From Orientallactaga sibirica (Eukaryota; Chordata; Mammalia; Rodentia; Dipodidae): 64,000 nucleotides of DNA. Each line of letters starts with the position of its first letter. Position 1 is the first letter of the stretch. This document shows, piece after piece, positions 34,933 through 47,494 of the stretch. The position numbers were made by a program, and so were the translations under genes. The stretch spans positions 10,262,501 to 10,326,500 of the forward strand of contig JAEOAD010000024.1 of assembly GCA_036365145.1 (NCBI GenBank). Direction: 5' to 3'. Under the pieces are notes generated by a model. The model saw only the letters and a program-made list of their open reading frames with translations. It was not told the origin of the DNA and searched no databases.

Positions 34933-35699
34933 ATATTCTACATTCTTCATCATTATCAATATCTTGATATATTTGTTGTCATCCATTTCCTCATTGTATT
35001 ATTTTCCAGCTTCTTGTCACTTATTATTATATTTTATAAATTCAATAACTTCAAAACTTTACATTTGCTTTTTACATTGGGTAAATTAGTCTTGTAGCTT
35101 AAAGGCATTTTCTGCATATAGGTCGACACAGGATGGAACTCATCACAATGAAATAAATACAATGGGGAGCATATTTTGTATATTGGCAGAAAAGAATAGT
35201 TACCCTGAAAAGTTAACTGTGAGAAGAAATAAATACAAAACAAGAGACACTCAAACTGTACAGAGAACTGAAGGAAAATGAACGACACCATCCTCAGAGA
35301 CAGGGGAAAGTATAAAGTCAACTTTTTTCTCAGGTGAGAAGAAAGAAAGAAAATTTCAGCAGTATACTCTCCATAGAGAAAACAAAGTGATGTTTGGGCT
35401 CTACATAGCCAAGAATAAACCTGAGTGTTTTAAAGTGATATAAATATTCCCAACACAGAGAGCAAGGATTGAAAAAAAGAAAGCCCACAGAACAGGTAAA
35501 AGAAGTCAACTACATTTTGACAAGAAAAATGATATTTTGCTGAAGAATTTTGACCTGAACAGAGCAGAGATGAGTCTCAAAATCTCAACAGCAAACAAAT
35601 GGCATTTGTTTCACAGAGTGAAAAGAATCAACAAGCAAATTTATACAGTCTCACCACAAACATGTTATCTTTTAATAAAAATAGAGCTAAATTCTCCTT
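34933..35699. other. Unique sequence
   Basis: No repeat or exon recognised; the open frames have no known domain. Confidence 0.45.
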
Positions 35700-35800
35700 C
35701 AGGGCTGGAGTTGTAGCTCCATTGTAGACTTCTTGCCTTACATGTGTAGCATCCTTAGCAATACCACAACTATGATAAAATTAAATAGAAAAGAAACTAT
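35700..35800 (+). mobile_element. ID-like SINE
   Basis: 'agggctggagttgtagctccattgtagacttcttgccttacatgtgtagc' has the ID/B2 head with a pol III A box and runs into 'aaattaaatagaaaag'. Diverged. Confidence 0.55.
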
Positions 35801-35814
35801 GATAGTTTGAATTT

Positions 35815-35988
35815 GATAGTTTGAATGTATGGCCCCAAAGACTCGGGTGTTTTACTAAAATTGAGCTTACAACTTGAGCCTTTAGCAGGCAGATCCTTGC
35901 TAGAAAGGGCATGTCACTGAGTGGTGCCAGTTTTGGAGTTAAGCTTTAAGGTGTGATTGGGTGGATCTGAGTTCAGCCCTACTAGGTG
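35815..35988. mobile_element. Old rodent repeat, unnamed
   Basis: 'atggccccaaagactcgggtgtttta', 'gagcttacaacttgagcctttagcaggcagatccttgctagaaagggcatgtcactgagtgg' resembles the 5' part of an old non-autonomous DNA repeat of rodents (compare 62375-62660). Directly abuts the next SINE. Confidence 0.35.
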
Positions 35989-36155
35989 TGTTCAGAGAGA
36001 GAGAATGGGGGTGCCAGGGCATCTAGCCACTGCAAATGAACTCCAGATGAATGCTCCTCCTTATGCATCTGGGTTTCATGGGTCCTGGAGAATCAAACAG
36101 GGATCTTTTGGCTTTGCAGGCAAATGCCTTAACTGCTAAGTCATTTCTCCAGCCC
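35989..36155 (-). mobile_element. B2-type SINE, tail-truncated
   Basis: 'agagagagaatgggggtgccagggcatctagccactgcaaatgaactccagatg', 'ggctttgcaggcaaatgccttaactgctaagtcatttctccagccct'. The AAATAAA part is missing where it joins the old repeat. Confidence 0.9.
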
Positions 36156-36767
36156 TACACATTGTTTTTTATTCTGAATAGTAAAACTAAGTAGATGCTT
36201 AGGCAACCAAGCAATAAGGATTCAATTTCTAAAATTCCATTAATATTAGAGAGTAAAAATATGTTCTCTAAGTAATAGTGCTAGGTGAAAACAGAAATTA
36301 ACAAATGATTTTAATGGATATTTTGTACTTATTTTATGTATTTTACAATATAAAAATATTAGTCTACAATGCATATTATGAATATATGTGGTTGTATGTG
36401 CACATTCTTCCAAAAATAAAATTTTCAAAATCTGCCCTTGCACACTAATATGTGGATGCATGTATGTGTGGACATTTGGCCTCTGGCTACTAACTCAAAG
36501 ATTCAAAGACAACGTCTATTAAGAAAGATGTCTTTCCAAAATGACTACATAAGAAATGATGTTTATTTCAATAAGAAATGTAACAAGAGAAATGTGGTAA
36601 CATTGTAAAAGATTTACTGAGTACACCTCTAATCCCTATTTTTCCTTAAATATAATATAGGTTCTTTGTATAAGGTGTGCATTTACATGTTATAATTTTG
36701 TAAAAATTATTTCCAGCATAGTAACTAGAGTACTCAGGTATGTTAGTTCTCTAATTTGAGCAATTAT
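36156..36767. other. Unique AT-rich sequence
   Basis: Nothing recognised. Confidence 0.5.
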
Positions 36768-37100
36768 TTTTTTTTCTTTTTTTTATAAAGTAGAAACTTT
36801 GTATTCACACATCATATATTATTACCATCAATTTCTCCCTCCTTTCCCCCATTCCACTGAGGGCCCTCCACAGTGGGATTGCTGGTATTCATGGAATTGT
36901 GGGTTAAGAATTGTGAAAGTAGCAGTCAGTCATTGTTGGGCTGTGGGCAATGCCTATGGATAATCCATCCCACCCTGTGGCTCTTACAGTCGTTCTGTCC
37001 CCTCTTCCACCAAATTCCCTAAGCCTTGTTTGGTCTGTTTTAAGTCTACTTTAGTGTTGAGCTCTCAGCAACTTCTGAATTTTTTTCTTTGGTATATTTT
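36768..37100 (-). mobile_element. L1 3' UTR subfamily B, short
   Basis: T-rich start, 'atttctccctcctttcccccattccactgagggccctcc', 'gcagtcagtcattgttggg' and 'cctcttccaccaaattccctaagcc'. Same order as at 16.7 kb; only the last 330 bases are present. Confidence 0.75.
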
Positions 37101-37143
37101 GACTCTTTTTATATCATTTGTATAACTAAAAAAGTAAGTTCAT

Positions 37144-37279
37144 TCCAGGCATTATAGGACATGCCTCTAATCCTACTACTTGGGAGGCAGAGATAAGATG
37201 ATCATTGTGAGTCCCTGGCCAGTCTAGCCTACAGAGTAAGTTCCAGATAAGCCAGGCCTAGAGTGAGCCCTTACCACAA

Positions 37280-37334
<55 letters not shown>

Positions 37335-37335
37335 A
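37144..37335 (+). mobile_element. B1 SINE, diverged, with (AAAT)n tail
   Basis: 'ccaggcattataggacatgcctctaatcctactacttgggaggcagag' to 'agagtgagcccttaccac', then about 14 AAAT units (37279-37335). Confidence 0.85.
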
Positions 37336-37375
37336 AGTCTGTGGACCTGAGTCAGTATCCCCAGAAAATGTATAA

Positions 37376-37683
37376 AAGCCAGGCATGGTGGTACACCCAC
37401 AAACCTGGAGCTAGGGAGATATGGGCAAGAGAATCCTTAGTGATTGCTTGAGAGCTAGTAGAGCCGAATCAAATTGTGGAGCTTTAGGTTCAGGGAGAGA
37501 CCCTGTCCCCAGAAGTCAGTTAGGGAGCAAAGAGGTAAACATCCTAAGTCTATCTCTAGCTTCCACACCCATGAAATTTCACTCATAAATGCATGTCCCC
37601 ACACACATATGAACACACACATACACACACACACATATGCATACTATACATATAGACACTCACACACAAACAACACACCCATT
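37376..37683 (+). mobile_element. B1-related SINE with extended 3' part
   Basis: 'aagccaggcatggtggtacaccc' and 'tcagggagagaccctgtcccc' are B1-like. The 3' extension with 'tctagcttccacaccc' and a CA-rich end resembles a longer rodent B1-derived form. Diverged. Confidence 0.6.
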
Positions 37684-38924
37684 TAGCCTAGTGTTTATAC
37701 TCTTGTCATTCTTGCTTTACTGTCAGCTGTCTGTGGACAAAAGTAGTTTTCTTTAAAAGATATTTTCTCACTAGCTTGGTCCAGCCTCTCATTCATATTT
37801 AAGGCCAGAGGAATTTGGTTTCTTGATTCACAATTATGTTAATACCATATCTGTGCTAACAACATATTATTTAATTGCATAGTCCTTTAAAAGATAATGT
37901 ACCTGCAATATTTTAAAAAAACATGCTTTTCAAGAAATGTTGCATTGTCTTTCATGCTGACCCCATGTTTCTCAGATGTCTATTGCATCTTTGTCATTCA
38001 ATCTCCACAAGCTTACAATTCGTGTCATGTCTTAAATGTTTTCTGAGCTTAAAACACATGCAGTTATTGTCTATTCATTAGAAAATAAGACTTTCACTTA
38101 TATAGTTCATAATGTTAGCTTCATATTTTCCTATACTCTTGAGAAAAGTTGGTATATATCTTTTATGTGAGTTTTCTGTATATTTTAGAAGAGCTTATTG
38201 GGATTTATAACAAGGAGAAAATAAATGTTACATATTTAGTTCAGTGAATTTTGATAAATGTAAACGTGCCTCAAACACTGTAAGCAAAACTATAGACTAT
38301 AGTCACCAAATAAAACTTCCCCCAGATTAATTTGTCAGCATTACCACAATAAGTCTAGACGGATCTGATAGATGTCATGAAAGATTTGTTGTACCTGTCC
38401 CAAAGACTCATAGTAATGAAATAACACAGTTTGTGTACATTTCTTCTGAATTGATTCACCCAGCACAACTTGACTGACAGTCATCTTTTTATAATGTAAG
38501 CATCCCATTGTGTCAGTGACACATCTACTAGACATTGTTTATAAAATATTTGTTGATAGAAAGTTCTTTTGTTCTAGTGGACACTTGCTTTTACTTATCT
38601 GAGAGTAAGTGTAAGTGTAGATCAAAGGACAGTTGTAGAATTTGTGGAGTACTTGTTCTCAGCTTAGCAGTTTCTCTCTTGCCTATTTTGTAGTATTTAT
38701 ATGGTTTTCAATATGCTTACAGAATTTCCTTTTTATAATACATATATTTCATGTAATTTTAATTCTATTGAATTTTTTCCCAATTATATACCATGTAAAA
38801 TATCAAAATAAAAAAGACAAAAACAGCTATCATAAATATTACTTACAATTCACTAGGGACATAAATAACTGCTTATCACAAGTTAAAATGCATAATACTG
38901 ATCAAATATAAAAGATCATCCTAC
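37684..38924. other. Unique AT-rich sequence
   Basis: Nothing recognised. Confidence 0.5.
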
Positions 38925-39029
38925 CGCCCCACTCTAACCCAAGCTGACCTGGAATTCACTATGTAGCCTTAGGGTAGCCTCAAACTCACAGCAATCCTCC
39001 TACCTCTGTCTCCCAAATGCTGGGATTTC
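38925..39029 (-). mobile_element. B1 SINE, truncated
   Basis: 'cactctaacccaagctgacctggaattcactatgtagcc', 'tcctcctacctctgtctcccaaatgctgggattt'. Both ends are clipped. Confidence 0.88.
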
Positions 39030-39134
39030 ATTTTCAGAAAAAATAACACATAATTATAAACTATACTTGATTTATTACCTGAAAAAAATGCTGAAGGTTT
39101 TCATTTTTACTCTGTTACAAAATAGTTTATAGCT

Positions 39135-41335
39135 ATTATTTTTTTAACTTTTTATTAGTTATGTATATAGTGTGTATAGAGCCATGATGGTACCATCATT
39201 AGACTTTTTGATGTCCTTACCCCATGGAGATTGTGGGTCTTGCCTTATGTGCGTAGCCATCAGTTATGCAGGACAGGCAATGACTCTGTGTATAATGAGC
39301 CAACTAATGGCTCTAACAGTCTTTCCACCCCCTCTTCCACGAGTTTCCCTGAGCCATGTTGGGTTCACTTTAGGTCTATTTCAGTGACAAGGTCTTGGGA
39401 GTCTCTGTGTCTCTGGATATCTGATTCGGTAGGAGTTGAATGTTCTCTGTGTCTTATCTCCTTCACCCTTGTGCTGATATGAGGTTTACCGAGAAAGCAG
39501 CACTCTTGCTCATTTCCCCTATAACTCTATGGCTTCAGCTAGTGCCCTGGTAAGGTGTGATAGACTGATTCTCTTCTCAGGTTTTGCATCCATCTGAAAG
39601 AGAAAAGCAGATTCTCCAATGGAGAATGAGGTCACAGTACATGGATAACCATTATTATTTTAGAGAGAATTTAACAGACCCGCTTGTATCCTACTATTGG
39701 TGGGAGCTTGATATTGGAAAGTGGGCTTATTTTTTGCATATGTTTCTAACTTTTCCCCATTCCAGGTATGGATTCATTTCCACTGAGAAGATCTGTTAGC
39801 CGAATCAAGACCAGTTGGTGACCCACCATGGCTGTGTGCCACTACTGCACTTGTGTGAGCATCATGGCAGGTTGTTTACTGCTGAGTAGCTTTGACCACA
39901 AGTTACTTAGACAGATGTTGGTCATTTTCCCCCAGTTGCTCATGTAGCACCATCTGGGACTAGACAAGCTAACTTCCTGGGGACTGACTCTCTTCCAGAT
40001 TCCAGCCAATTCACTTCATGTTCCGTCCCAACAGCAGAGGGTGTCTTTGGCAGTAGGGTCTTACCATTAACCTTTGGTGGGTCATCAAGTACTCTGACAG
40101 AAATCTGTCTTCTTTTGGGAAACGTATGTCTAAGTGATCAACAGCTCATTGTGGATGTTAACCACATGCTGTTACTGAGAGTTACAGGTCAGTGCCATGA
40201 GAAAAGAAGGAAGAAAAGCATGGGTAATATGAAAGAGAAAGAAAGAGAAGAAGGAGAGAGAGAGAGAAAGAGAGAGGAGAATATTGAGGTTAGTCTTCAT
40301 CCTACCATCTCCAGGCTCCTATGATTCAGGTGTTCTCTCTAAGCACCTGATGAAGGTTCGACCTTTTTGGATGTCTTTCAGGATATAGGATTTTATGGTA
40401 CCATTTCCATTTGGGTCCAGTTTCTTTTTTGTTTTGGGGTTTTTTTGTTGTTGTTTTTTTTGCCCCTGGGACCCTTAATCTCCCTTCCATCCCACCATCC
40501 CTATTGTCCAGTCCTCAAGATGTTTATTAGGTGTGTCAACATCTTAGGAAAATTCAGGTTAGGAGCCACAGATGAGTGAAACCATGTGATACTTACCTTT
40601 CTGTGATTGGGTGAGTTGAGAATGATCTGTTCAAAGTCTGAACATTTTTATTCAAATTGCATTATGCCATTTTTCCTGACTGCTGTGTAGAATTCCATCA
40701 TGTAGATATACCACATCTTAGTTATCCGTTTGTTTAATGATGGACATCTGGGTTGACTCCAGTTCTTAGCTATTATGAATTGAGCAGCTATAAACATGGT
40801 TAAGCAAATGTCTCTGGACTGAAGCTTGGAGCTTTTAGGATAAATGCCCAGTAAGGGAATAACTGGGTCTGTTGGTAAGTCTAAAGTCATCCTTTTTAGG
40901 AGTCTCCATATTGCTTTCCATAGTGGTTGTACCAGCTTATATTCCCACCAACTTGAATGAGGGTTCCTATTTCTCCACACCCTCGCCAGCATTTGTTGTC
41001 ATTAGATTTTTAATGTTTCTTATCCTACTGGGGTAAGTTGGAATCTCATAGTTGTTTTCCTTTTCATTTCCCTGATGATTAGGGATGTTGAAAATTTACT
41101 TAAATGTGTGTTTGTCATTTGTATTTCTTCCTCTGAGAGCTTTCTGTGCAGTTCTTTGCCCCATTTTGTGAGTGGGTTGTTTGACTTTTTATTGTTTAGG
41201 TTTTTGAGTTCTTTGTAGATTCTAGAAATTAGGTCTCTCTCTGATGTGTATCCAGCAAAATTTTCTTCCATTATGTTGGTAATCTATTGGCTCTGCTCAT
41301 TATATATTTGTCTGTGAAAAAGGTTTTCAGCTTCC
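39135..41335 (-). mobile_element. L1, 5'-truncated in ORF2
   Basis: From a T-rich start at 39139 through 3' UTR subfamily B (to about 40640), then the C-terminal part of ORF2 up to about 41335. The UTR includes a purine-rich stretch near 40195-40285. About 2.2 kb in all. No clear target duplication found. Confidence 0.9.
40645..41335 (-). pseudogene. L1 ORF2 C-terminal region
   Basis: Readable blocks from the minus strand: [36 protein letters not shown], then WWEYKLVQPLWKAIWRLLK, LPTDPVIPLLGIYPK, MFIAAQFIIAKNWSQPRC. These follow the order of the ORF2 region downstream of reverse transcriptase. At least one frameshift (about 41000) and the final stretch breaks down. Confidence 0.88.
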
Positions 41336-42328
41336 TATTTCACAATTTTTTAACTGTTCTTTCATGAATTTTAAAATGAAAACAGTACTTAACACATCTG
41401 ATCGGAAGGCATGTTGACAGAAACATAACATTGGGGCTGATAAGGTCTGAATACAGAGCACCCAGAGAACACAAAAAAAAAAAAAAAAAAATGTTGAAAG
41501 AGTACAATGCAAATATAAATTCTGAAGAAAAATTTAATAGTCAAAGGAAAATATGGCATTATGTCTAAATCTCTACACTTGATTTCCTAATTGGGCAGGG
41601 ATGCATTAACTCTGAACTCAGTAACATTTGAGATCCCAGCTTCCTAACTTCCATGTATACTTTCTAAGGCCTTGGGAATGTTCAAAGAAATATATTCACA
41701 TTTTATTTACTCTTACAGCATGGGCAATTTTACTTTGTTTTGTTATCCTAAACAAACAGGTACTCCAATAACAAATTTTAGGCTATTAAAATCTGTGCCA
41801 TCAAGAACTTCCCTCCTTCTTTTGCTCATCTTCCTGGTAAAAAGTACAAAGTCAGTGAAAAGTGGTTTAAAACAGCAAACAGAACCTCAAAGAATGGTGA
41901 ATACATGTTTCTATGAGAACATAAGCAGGAACCACAGTTTTTACTAGACAGAAACTGGTCCAATAGCCCCAGTCACAACATAAAATCTGTCTTACAAGAT
42001 ATGCTGCCAAAACCAATGTAAACAGACTCCACAGCTTGAGACTTGCCAGCTCTCACATCTCACCTGCATGATAAACAGGAAACATCATTTCTCCAACGAT
42101 CACAGAGCAGCCATATAGTCCAGCAATCTGCCTATTTGTGATGAATTATTCTTTTTTATCAGTAAAACCCTCACATCTACTTTGCTATGTCCCTCTACCC
42201 ATCCACCCATCTTCCCTGTCCAAAGTAGACCACAAAGAACCCAATGTTGCTTCTCAGAGATGCTCCCCATGAACTTTCCACAAGAATGCTAACTATGTAA
42301 AATAAGCCTACTTCTTGATTTCCAAATT
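41336..42328. other. Unique sequence
   Basis: Contains an A21 run near 41472. No exon or repeat recognised. Confidence 0.45.
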
Positions 42329-42575
42329 ACATTTTTTAAATATATTTATTTATTTATTTACTTATTTATTTATTTATTTGCAAATAGAGAAAGAAAGAAG
42401 AGTGACAAGCCAAGAGAAAGATTGGGCACACCAAGGTCCCTAGCCAGTGCAAACGAACTCTAGATGTATGTGCCACTTTGTGTATCTGGCTTTAATTGGG
42501 TACTGGGGAATATAACTTGGGTCATTAAGCTTCACAGGCAAGTGCCTTAACCACTGCGCAATCTCTCTGGCCCTG
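42329..42575 (-). mobile_element. B2-type SINE
   Basis: Long 'tttatttatttatttacttatttattt' tail, 'gcaaacgaactctagatgtatgtgcc', 'cacaggcaagtgccttaaccactgcgcaatctctctggccct'. Confidence 0.92.
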
Positions 42576-43554
42576 AATTGCAGTTTTTTGTCATCCAGTT
42601 TATCCCTCCTTCCTGTGAATTAATAAATACAACCCCATGTAATGACAGGTTTGCTTTGGTTTTCTTTGGTTGATTAGACTTTAAAGCCCAAATCAGGCAA
42701 TGTTTACCAAGTGTAGGAATGCAATTTGTTGATGGCACTGTTTCCATCTGGGGGTAGAAATTCTGCTCCTAGTAAGTACTGCATAGTACTGAAAGTCCCA
42801 CAGAGAATACTCCTCACAGTATTGACATAGAGAAGAAGGAAGTAATGGGTCATTTTCTATGATTGGACATCTCTATTTTTGCAACTTAAGTAGAATATTT
42901 TTTTTCTTATAGAAATTTATTTAAAGAGGTAACTACAGTCTTGACCTCAAACAATTTTATTCTAAAAATGTCTAGTAAGTTTCTCAGTTTATTTTGTATG
43001 CAATGATCTTTTAATTAAAACTCATTCACATAGCAGACTTTCAAAAGCTAAATACTTTGAGAAGAAAAGAATTAGCAACCAATCAAATCTAATTGATTTT
43101 ACAACGTCTTAACTGGATACTGTATTTCTTAACTTGGCTATTTTGAAAGAATGCTCTATACTAAAGAAGATTTAATTCTATAGTTGCTAACTTTAAAACA
43201 TCACTGTTCTATTAAATACTATTTAGAATAAATTCTCAAATGAATTCAAAGCGCAGACCAGTTTTCACTATGTGATGAATTTAGTACATGACAACACTGT
43301 GCCTAAAATACCTACAAACATAAATATAAACTAGTTAATTAATCTATTTATTTATAATTAATTTAATTTATTTATTTATAATTAATAAACTATCTTAATA
43401 CATTGGCAGTACACTAAACAGATACGGCTAATTATTTACATAACTTCATTAGTAATTAGTGTAAGTAATGCAGAGGTTCATTGATTCTGTGTAGTAGTTT
43501 CAATCAGTGTGCAACATTCTATAATATTTTCCCCCAAATTCTCAGTATAAAGTT
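42576..43554. other. Unique AT-rich sequence
   Basis: Nothing recognised. Confidence 0.5.
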
Positions 43555-43675
43555 TAGCCCAGTTTGTTGGCACATGCCTTTAATCCCAGTTGGAGGCCAT
43601 CCTAAGACTACATAGTGAATTCCAGGTGAACCTGGCCTAGAAGGAAACCCCACTTCCAAAAACCAGAAAAAGAAA
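43555..43675 (+). mobile_element. B1 SINE with internal deletion
   Basis: 'cccagtttgttggcacatgcctttaatcccag' joins directly to 'ttggaggccatcctaagactacatagtgaattccagg', so about 35 bases of the B1 middle are missing. Confidence 0.88.
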
Positions 43676-43825
43676 GAATGCAAAGTTTACTTATTTTTAA
43701 TATTTTCTACTAGGCATATTCATGGCTCAGGTTAATTAGTTAAATCACTAAAAACATACGTAATACTTTTATCATATTTTCATGACTTATTATTTCGTAA
43801 CAATTAAATTGGATCATGTTATTTG

Positions 43826-43988
43826 TTTTTTTCTCTGTTTTGTTGGTTTTTTGTTTGTGTTTTGATTTTTCAAAATAGGGTTTTGCTCTAGCCTGGGGTG
43901 ACCTGGAATTCATGATGTATTCTCAAGCAATCCTCCTACTTTTGCCTCCTGAGTGCTGGGATTAAAGTTGTGCACCACCTTGCCTGGC
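43826..43988 (-). mobile_element. B1 SINE
   Basis: 'tttttcaaaatagggttttgctctagcctggggtgacctggaattcatgatg', 'tgcctcctgagtgctgggattaaagttgtgcaccacc'. Confidence 0.92.
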
Positions 43989-45598
43989 CATATTTATTAA
44001 TTTTAAGCAAAGTAGACAAATAACACATTTTTTTTCTTATTAAACTGCTTGCCAAATATCTAGCTGATTGGGGCAAACCATGTTTGTCTTGACATAAAAT
44101 GTATAATTTTATACTCCACAATATTGTTACATCACAGGTTGCTTTCTACTGAATTTTCTGCAACAATTAAATACAACAATAATTTTGACAAGTAGTTACA
44201 TGGCCCTAGAAAGTATGGCCAGAGAGGTATTAATTGGTCCATTAAGTGAAATTAGTATGTTTTTTGTTGTTGACTCTGATCGTTTTCTGTTTTGTTGCAA
44301 GGATTGAGCTAATTGGAAAGTCAGATGGAGGTCTAGAAAATGAGACAAAGAAAGAAAAACTGGAATAAATGTCTCTAAATAGGAGAGAGCATAAAAAAGA
44401 CAGGACCTTTAGAATTATTTAAACTACCCAAGGTACATAAATTTTGTACAGTAATGTGACCAAATAGGGATCTAATGTTTCCCTTGACATTCTTAAAAAA
44501 AATGCATTTGCTTAAACAAGCTAACACCTGTAGATTCTTTCTCTAGCCTTTGGAGACACACGATCCTTTTGAAAAACCTCTTGTCTATTTTATAGTCCAG
44601 AAACATCTTTCTGAAACCTGGGAGCCATCTATGAAATATAACTTCAAATATAATGTGTCTGTGGAGTGCCAGTGGGTGCCAATTAGGAAACACAAAGGCT
44701 TATTCACAAAAGAAAGCATTTGAAAATTCAGAAATGACTCAGGTAACGTTCAATGTGTCCTAATCAGCAACTTCCCACTAACACTTTGGTACTTTTTTTT
44801 TACTAGCTCAACCCAGTACTTAGAAACTGTCCATACCTCAAGTCTTTGAGAAAAATTGAGTTCAAACTGAGATCTGGTCTCTCCACAGTATTAAAATCAC
44901 ATTATATAAAGTCTTCCTTGCCTGTTTAACAATGTGCAATATAATTTTGCCTTGACAAAGGACAGTTCAGAAAATATTGATGTTCCTTGTGCAAAAATGG
45001 TCATAGTTGGAGTGGCTGGTAGAAATGGAAGCCTTACTTTTACAGACTATCTGCCAATGCTCAGGATACATCCTAACTTCTGTACTAGGGAAGGCCTCAG
45101 ACAGCAACCTCTAGGAATGATGCTTGAATGAAAACTCAAGGAGCAATATTATTATAGCAACATTCTCAGCTACATGGGTCAGAAACAACATAGTGGTTCT
45201 TGAACCACCTCATTAATCACATTACCCTCTTGTTTTTGAGCAAATATGAGGTTAAAGGAAGGGTACTTTTTTAACAAAGTTGTTCCTGGAGCTGAGTTAT
45301 AAATAAATGTGGATATAATTATCTTGTGTAGTAATCCTCCCTGCCCCCACAGACCCACATGATGTAGAGAATTATTTTAAATATGATAGTGACCACAAAT
45401 TTACAGGAATATAGAAATAGTATGGACATTAACATTTGTAATTTTACTTTACTTCTAGATCAAAACTTTGTGTAATCTGCAGGTTAAATGTTTAAACAGC
45501 TTGGAATGAATTTCTATAAAGCTGATATCAAATCCTGGGTACTAATTAAATAGATACACAGATAAGATATATACTGATAATATGATTTTCCCTTTTTA
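43989..45598. other. Unique sequence
   Basis: No repeat recognised. The 65-residue open frame at 44934 shows no known domain and no exon borders. Confidence 0.5.
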
Positions 45599-45611
45599 TA
45601 CAAACAGAATT

Positions 45612-45889
45612 AAAAAATATTATTATTTTATTTATTTTTGGAGAGAGAGACAGAGAGAGACAGACAGAGAGGGAGACAGAGATGGGTGTGCCAGCAGTCT
45701 CTCAGCTGCTGTGAACGAACTCCAGATGTGTGCACCCCTTTGTGGGCAAGTGCGGCATTGTGCCTTTGTGTCACTTTGCATCTGGCTAAATGGGGACCTG
45801 GAGATTAGAACCGCTGGAGATTGGAACCAGCGTTCTTAGGTTCAGGAGGCAGGCACCTTAACTGCTAAGCTAAGCCATCTCTCCAGCCC
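45612..45889 (-). mobile_element. B2-type SINE, type 2 with duplicated B box
   Basis: Reverse type-2 element: AG-rich block, 'cagtctctcagctgctgtgaacgaactccag', 'gtgggcaagtgcggcattgtgcc', 'ggcaggcaccttaactgc' and head 'catctctccagccct'. It carries a 16-bp tandem duplication over the pol III B box (45797-45812 and 45813-45828). Flanks 'tacaaaca(g/a)aatt' at 45599-45611 and 45890-45902 look like a target duplication. Confidence 0.93.
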
Positions 45890-45902
45890 TACAAACAAAA
45901 TT

Positions 45903-46090
45903 TTTAAATGAATTTATTCATGTATGTGTTCATGGGAGAGAAGGTGTGTTATACATGGCCTATAGTCACTGCAAGCCAAATCCAGATTCTTATGCCATTT
46001 TTGCATCTGGCTTTTTTGTGGGTACTTAAACCCAGGCCAGCATGCTTTGCAAGCAAGGACCTTTAACAGCTGAGCCATCTCTCCATCCCC
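45903..46090 (-). mobile_element. B2-type SINE, diverged
   Basis: 'cactgcaagccaaatccagattcttatgcc', 'atgctttgcaagcaaggacctttaacagctgagccatctctccatcccc'. Older than its neighbour at 45612. Confidence 0.88.
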
Positions 46091-46204
46091 TAAATATAAA
46101 TTTATTTCATGATGGTATTTGCAAATTAGTGACTAGAGAAACATTCATATATATTGATGTTTACTTAAAAAAAAGTTAATGTTTACTTTTAAAAAATTCT
46201 TGAT

Positions 46205-46490
46205 GGGCTGGAGAGATGGCTTAGCAGTTAAGGCACCTGCCTCCTAAGCCTAAGAACACTGGTTCCAATCTCCAGCGGTTCCAATCTCCAGGTCCCACGT
46301 TTAGCCAGATGCAAAGTGATGCAAGGGCACAATGCTGCACTTGACCACAAGGGGGTGCAGGCATCTGGATTTTGTTTGCAGCCACTGAGAGGCTGCTGGT
46401 GCACCCACCTCTATCTGTCTTTTTCTTCCTCTCTCTCTGTCTCTTTCTATGTCTCTCTCAAAAAAAAATTAAAATTAAAAAAAAAAACAC
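46205..46490 (+). mobile_element. B2-type SINE, type 2 with duplicated B box
   Basis: Complete head and type-2 body with 'gcaagggcacaatgctgcacttgaccacaagggggtgcagg'. The B-box region is present twice in tandem (46261-46276 and 46277-46292). Opposite in orientation to the like copy at 45612. Confidence 0.94.
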
Positions 46491-46491
46491 C

Positions 46492-46755
46492 TGATCAAAG
46501 CCATAGTAATAAAAACAGCATGGTAGTGGCATAAAAAAAAAAAAAAAAAAAAACAGAAATAGAGACCACTGGAACAGAATTGAAGAACCAGATTTAGGTC
46601 AAGTAACTACAGCTACTTGATCTTTGACAAAATATGCCAATAATGTAGACTACAAAAAAATGCAGTATCTTCAACAAATAGTGTTGGACATGTTGGATGA
46701 CCATATGTAGAAAAATGAAACTAGACCCACACATCTCCCAGTCCAGAAAATAGAC
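46492..46755 (+). mobile_element. L1 ORF2 fragment
   Basis: 'atcaaagccatagtaataaaaacagcatggtagtggcat', 'gagaccactggaacagaattgaagaacc', 'cttgatctttgacaaaatatgcc' and 'atgaaactagacccacacatctcccag' follow the conserved ORF2 segment downstream of reverse transcriptase (K.AIVIKTAWYW..NR..DQWNR-like reading). It carries a 21-A run (46534-46554). Ends where a minus-strand L1 tail begins. Confidence 0.8.
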
Positions 46756-47487
46756 ATTAAAAAAATTATTGACAAATTGTATACTTACATACAAAAAATG
46801 CATGATATTTCCCTCCCCTGCCCCCATACCACTTTAGAACTCCAATCTCCATCATATCCCCTCCCTCTCTCCATTAGTCTCTCTTTTAATTTGATGTTAT
46901 CATCTTTTTCATCTATTATGAGGGTCTTGCGAAGGTATTGCTAGGCACTGCAAGGTCATGGACATCAAGGCCAATTTCTGTCTGAGCAGTTGCATTCTAA
47001 GGAGTTGTACCCTTCCTTTGGCTCTTCCATTTTATCTGCCCCCTCTTCCACAATGGGCCCTGAGACTTGGAGGGTGTGACAGCAGTGTTTCAGTGCTGGG
47101 CACTCCTCCATCCCTTTTTCTCAGCACTATGTTGCCTTCTGGGTCATCCCAGTGGTCACCACCATCTGAAAAGAGAAGCTTCTCTAACCAGAAGTGAGAG
47201 TAGCATTAATATGTGAATATGAACATTAAGTGTAGTGCTTTCAGGGCAACTTGATGGGAATAATATGTACATTTAGCCAGACAAGAGCAGGCTTTATACC
47301 CCTAAGGCTCATGACCTCCCCTGCCATAGATTTTTCTTAGGTTTTTCAGTACCAGGTATGTATTCCCTCCCATAGAGAGGACCTACAGTCCAATTATGGA
47401 GCAGTTGGTTACCCCAAGAGCAGACATGCCACTATTGCACCCGTTCAGTCATTGGGCCTGTCTGGCCCATTGAATATTCAGTGTCCA
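46756..47487 (-). mobile_element. L1 3' UTR subfamily A, inside a plus-strand L1
   Basis: T-rich-equivalent start 'aaaaaaattattgacaaattgtatac', then the subfamily-A blocks 'cacttctggtt'-type sequence reversed, 'tttagccagacaagagcaggctttatacccctaaggctcatgacc' and 'gcagacatgccactattgcacc'. It separates two plus-strand ORF2 pieces. Confidence 0.75.
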
Positions 47488-47494
47488 CTGTCTT

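Noticed and set aside
37279..37335. Regular short repeats considered as a CRISPR-like array
   Set aside because: Pure AAAT microsatellite without spacers; the DNA is mammalian and no array exists in the window.
44934..45131. 65-residue open frame in unique sequence
   Set aside because: Length is ordinary for chance in 64 kb; there are no exon borders, no known domain and no supporting context.
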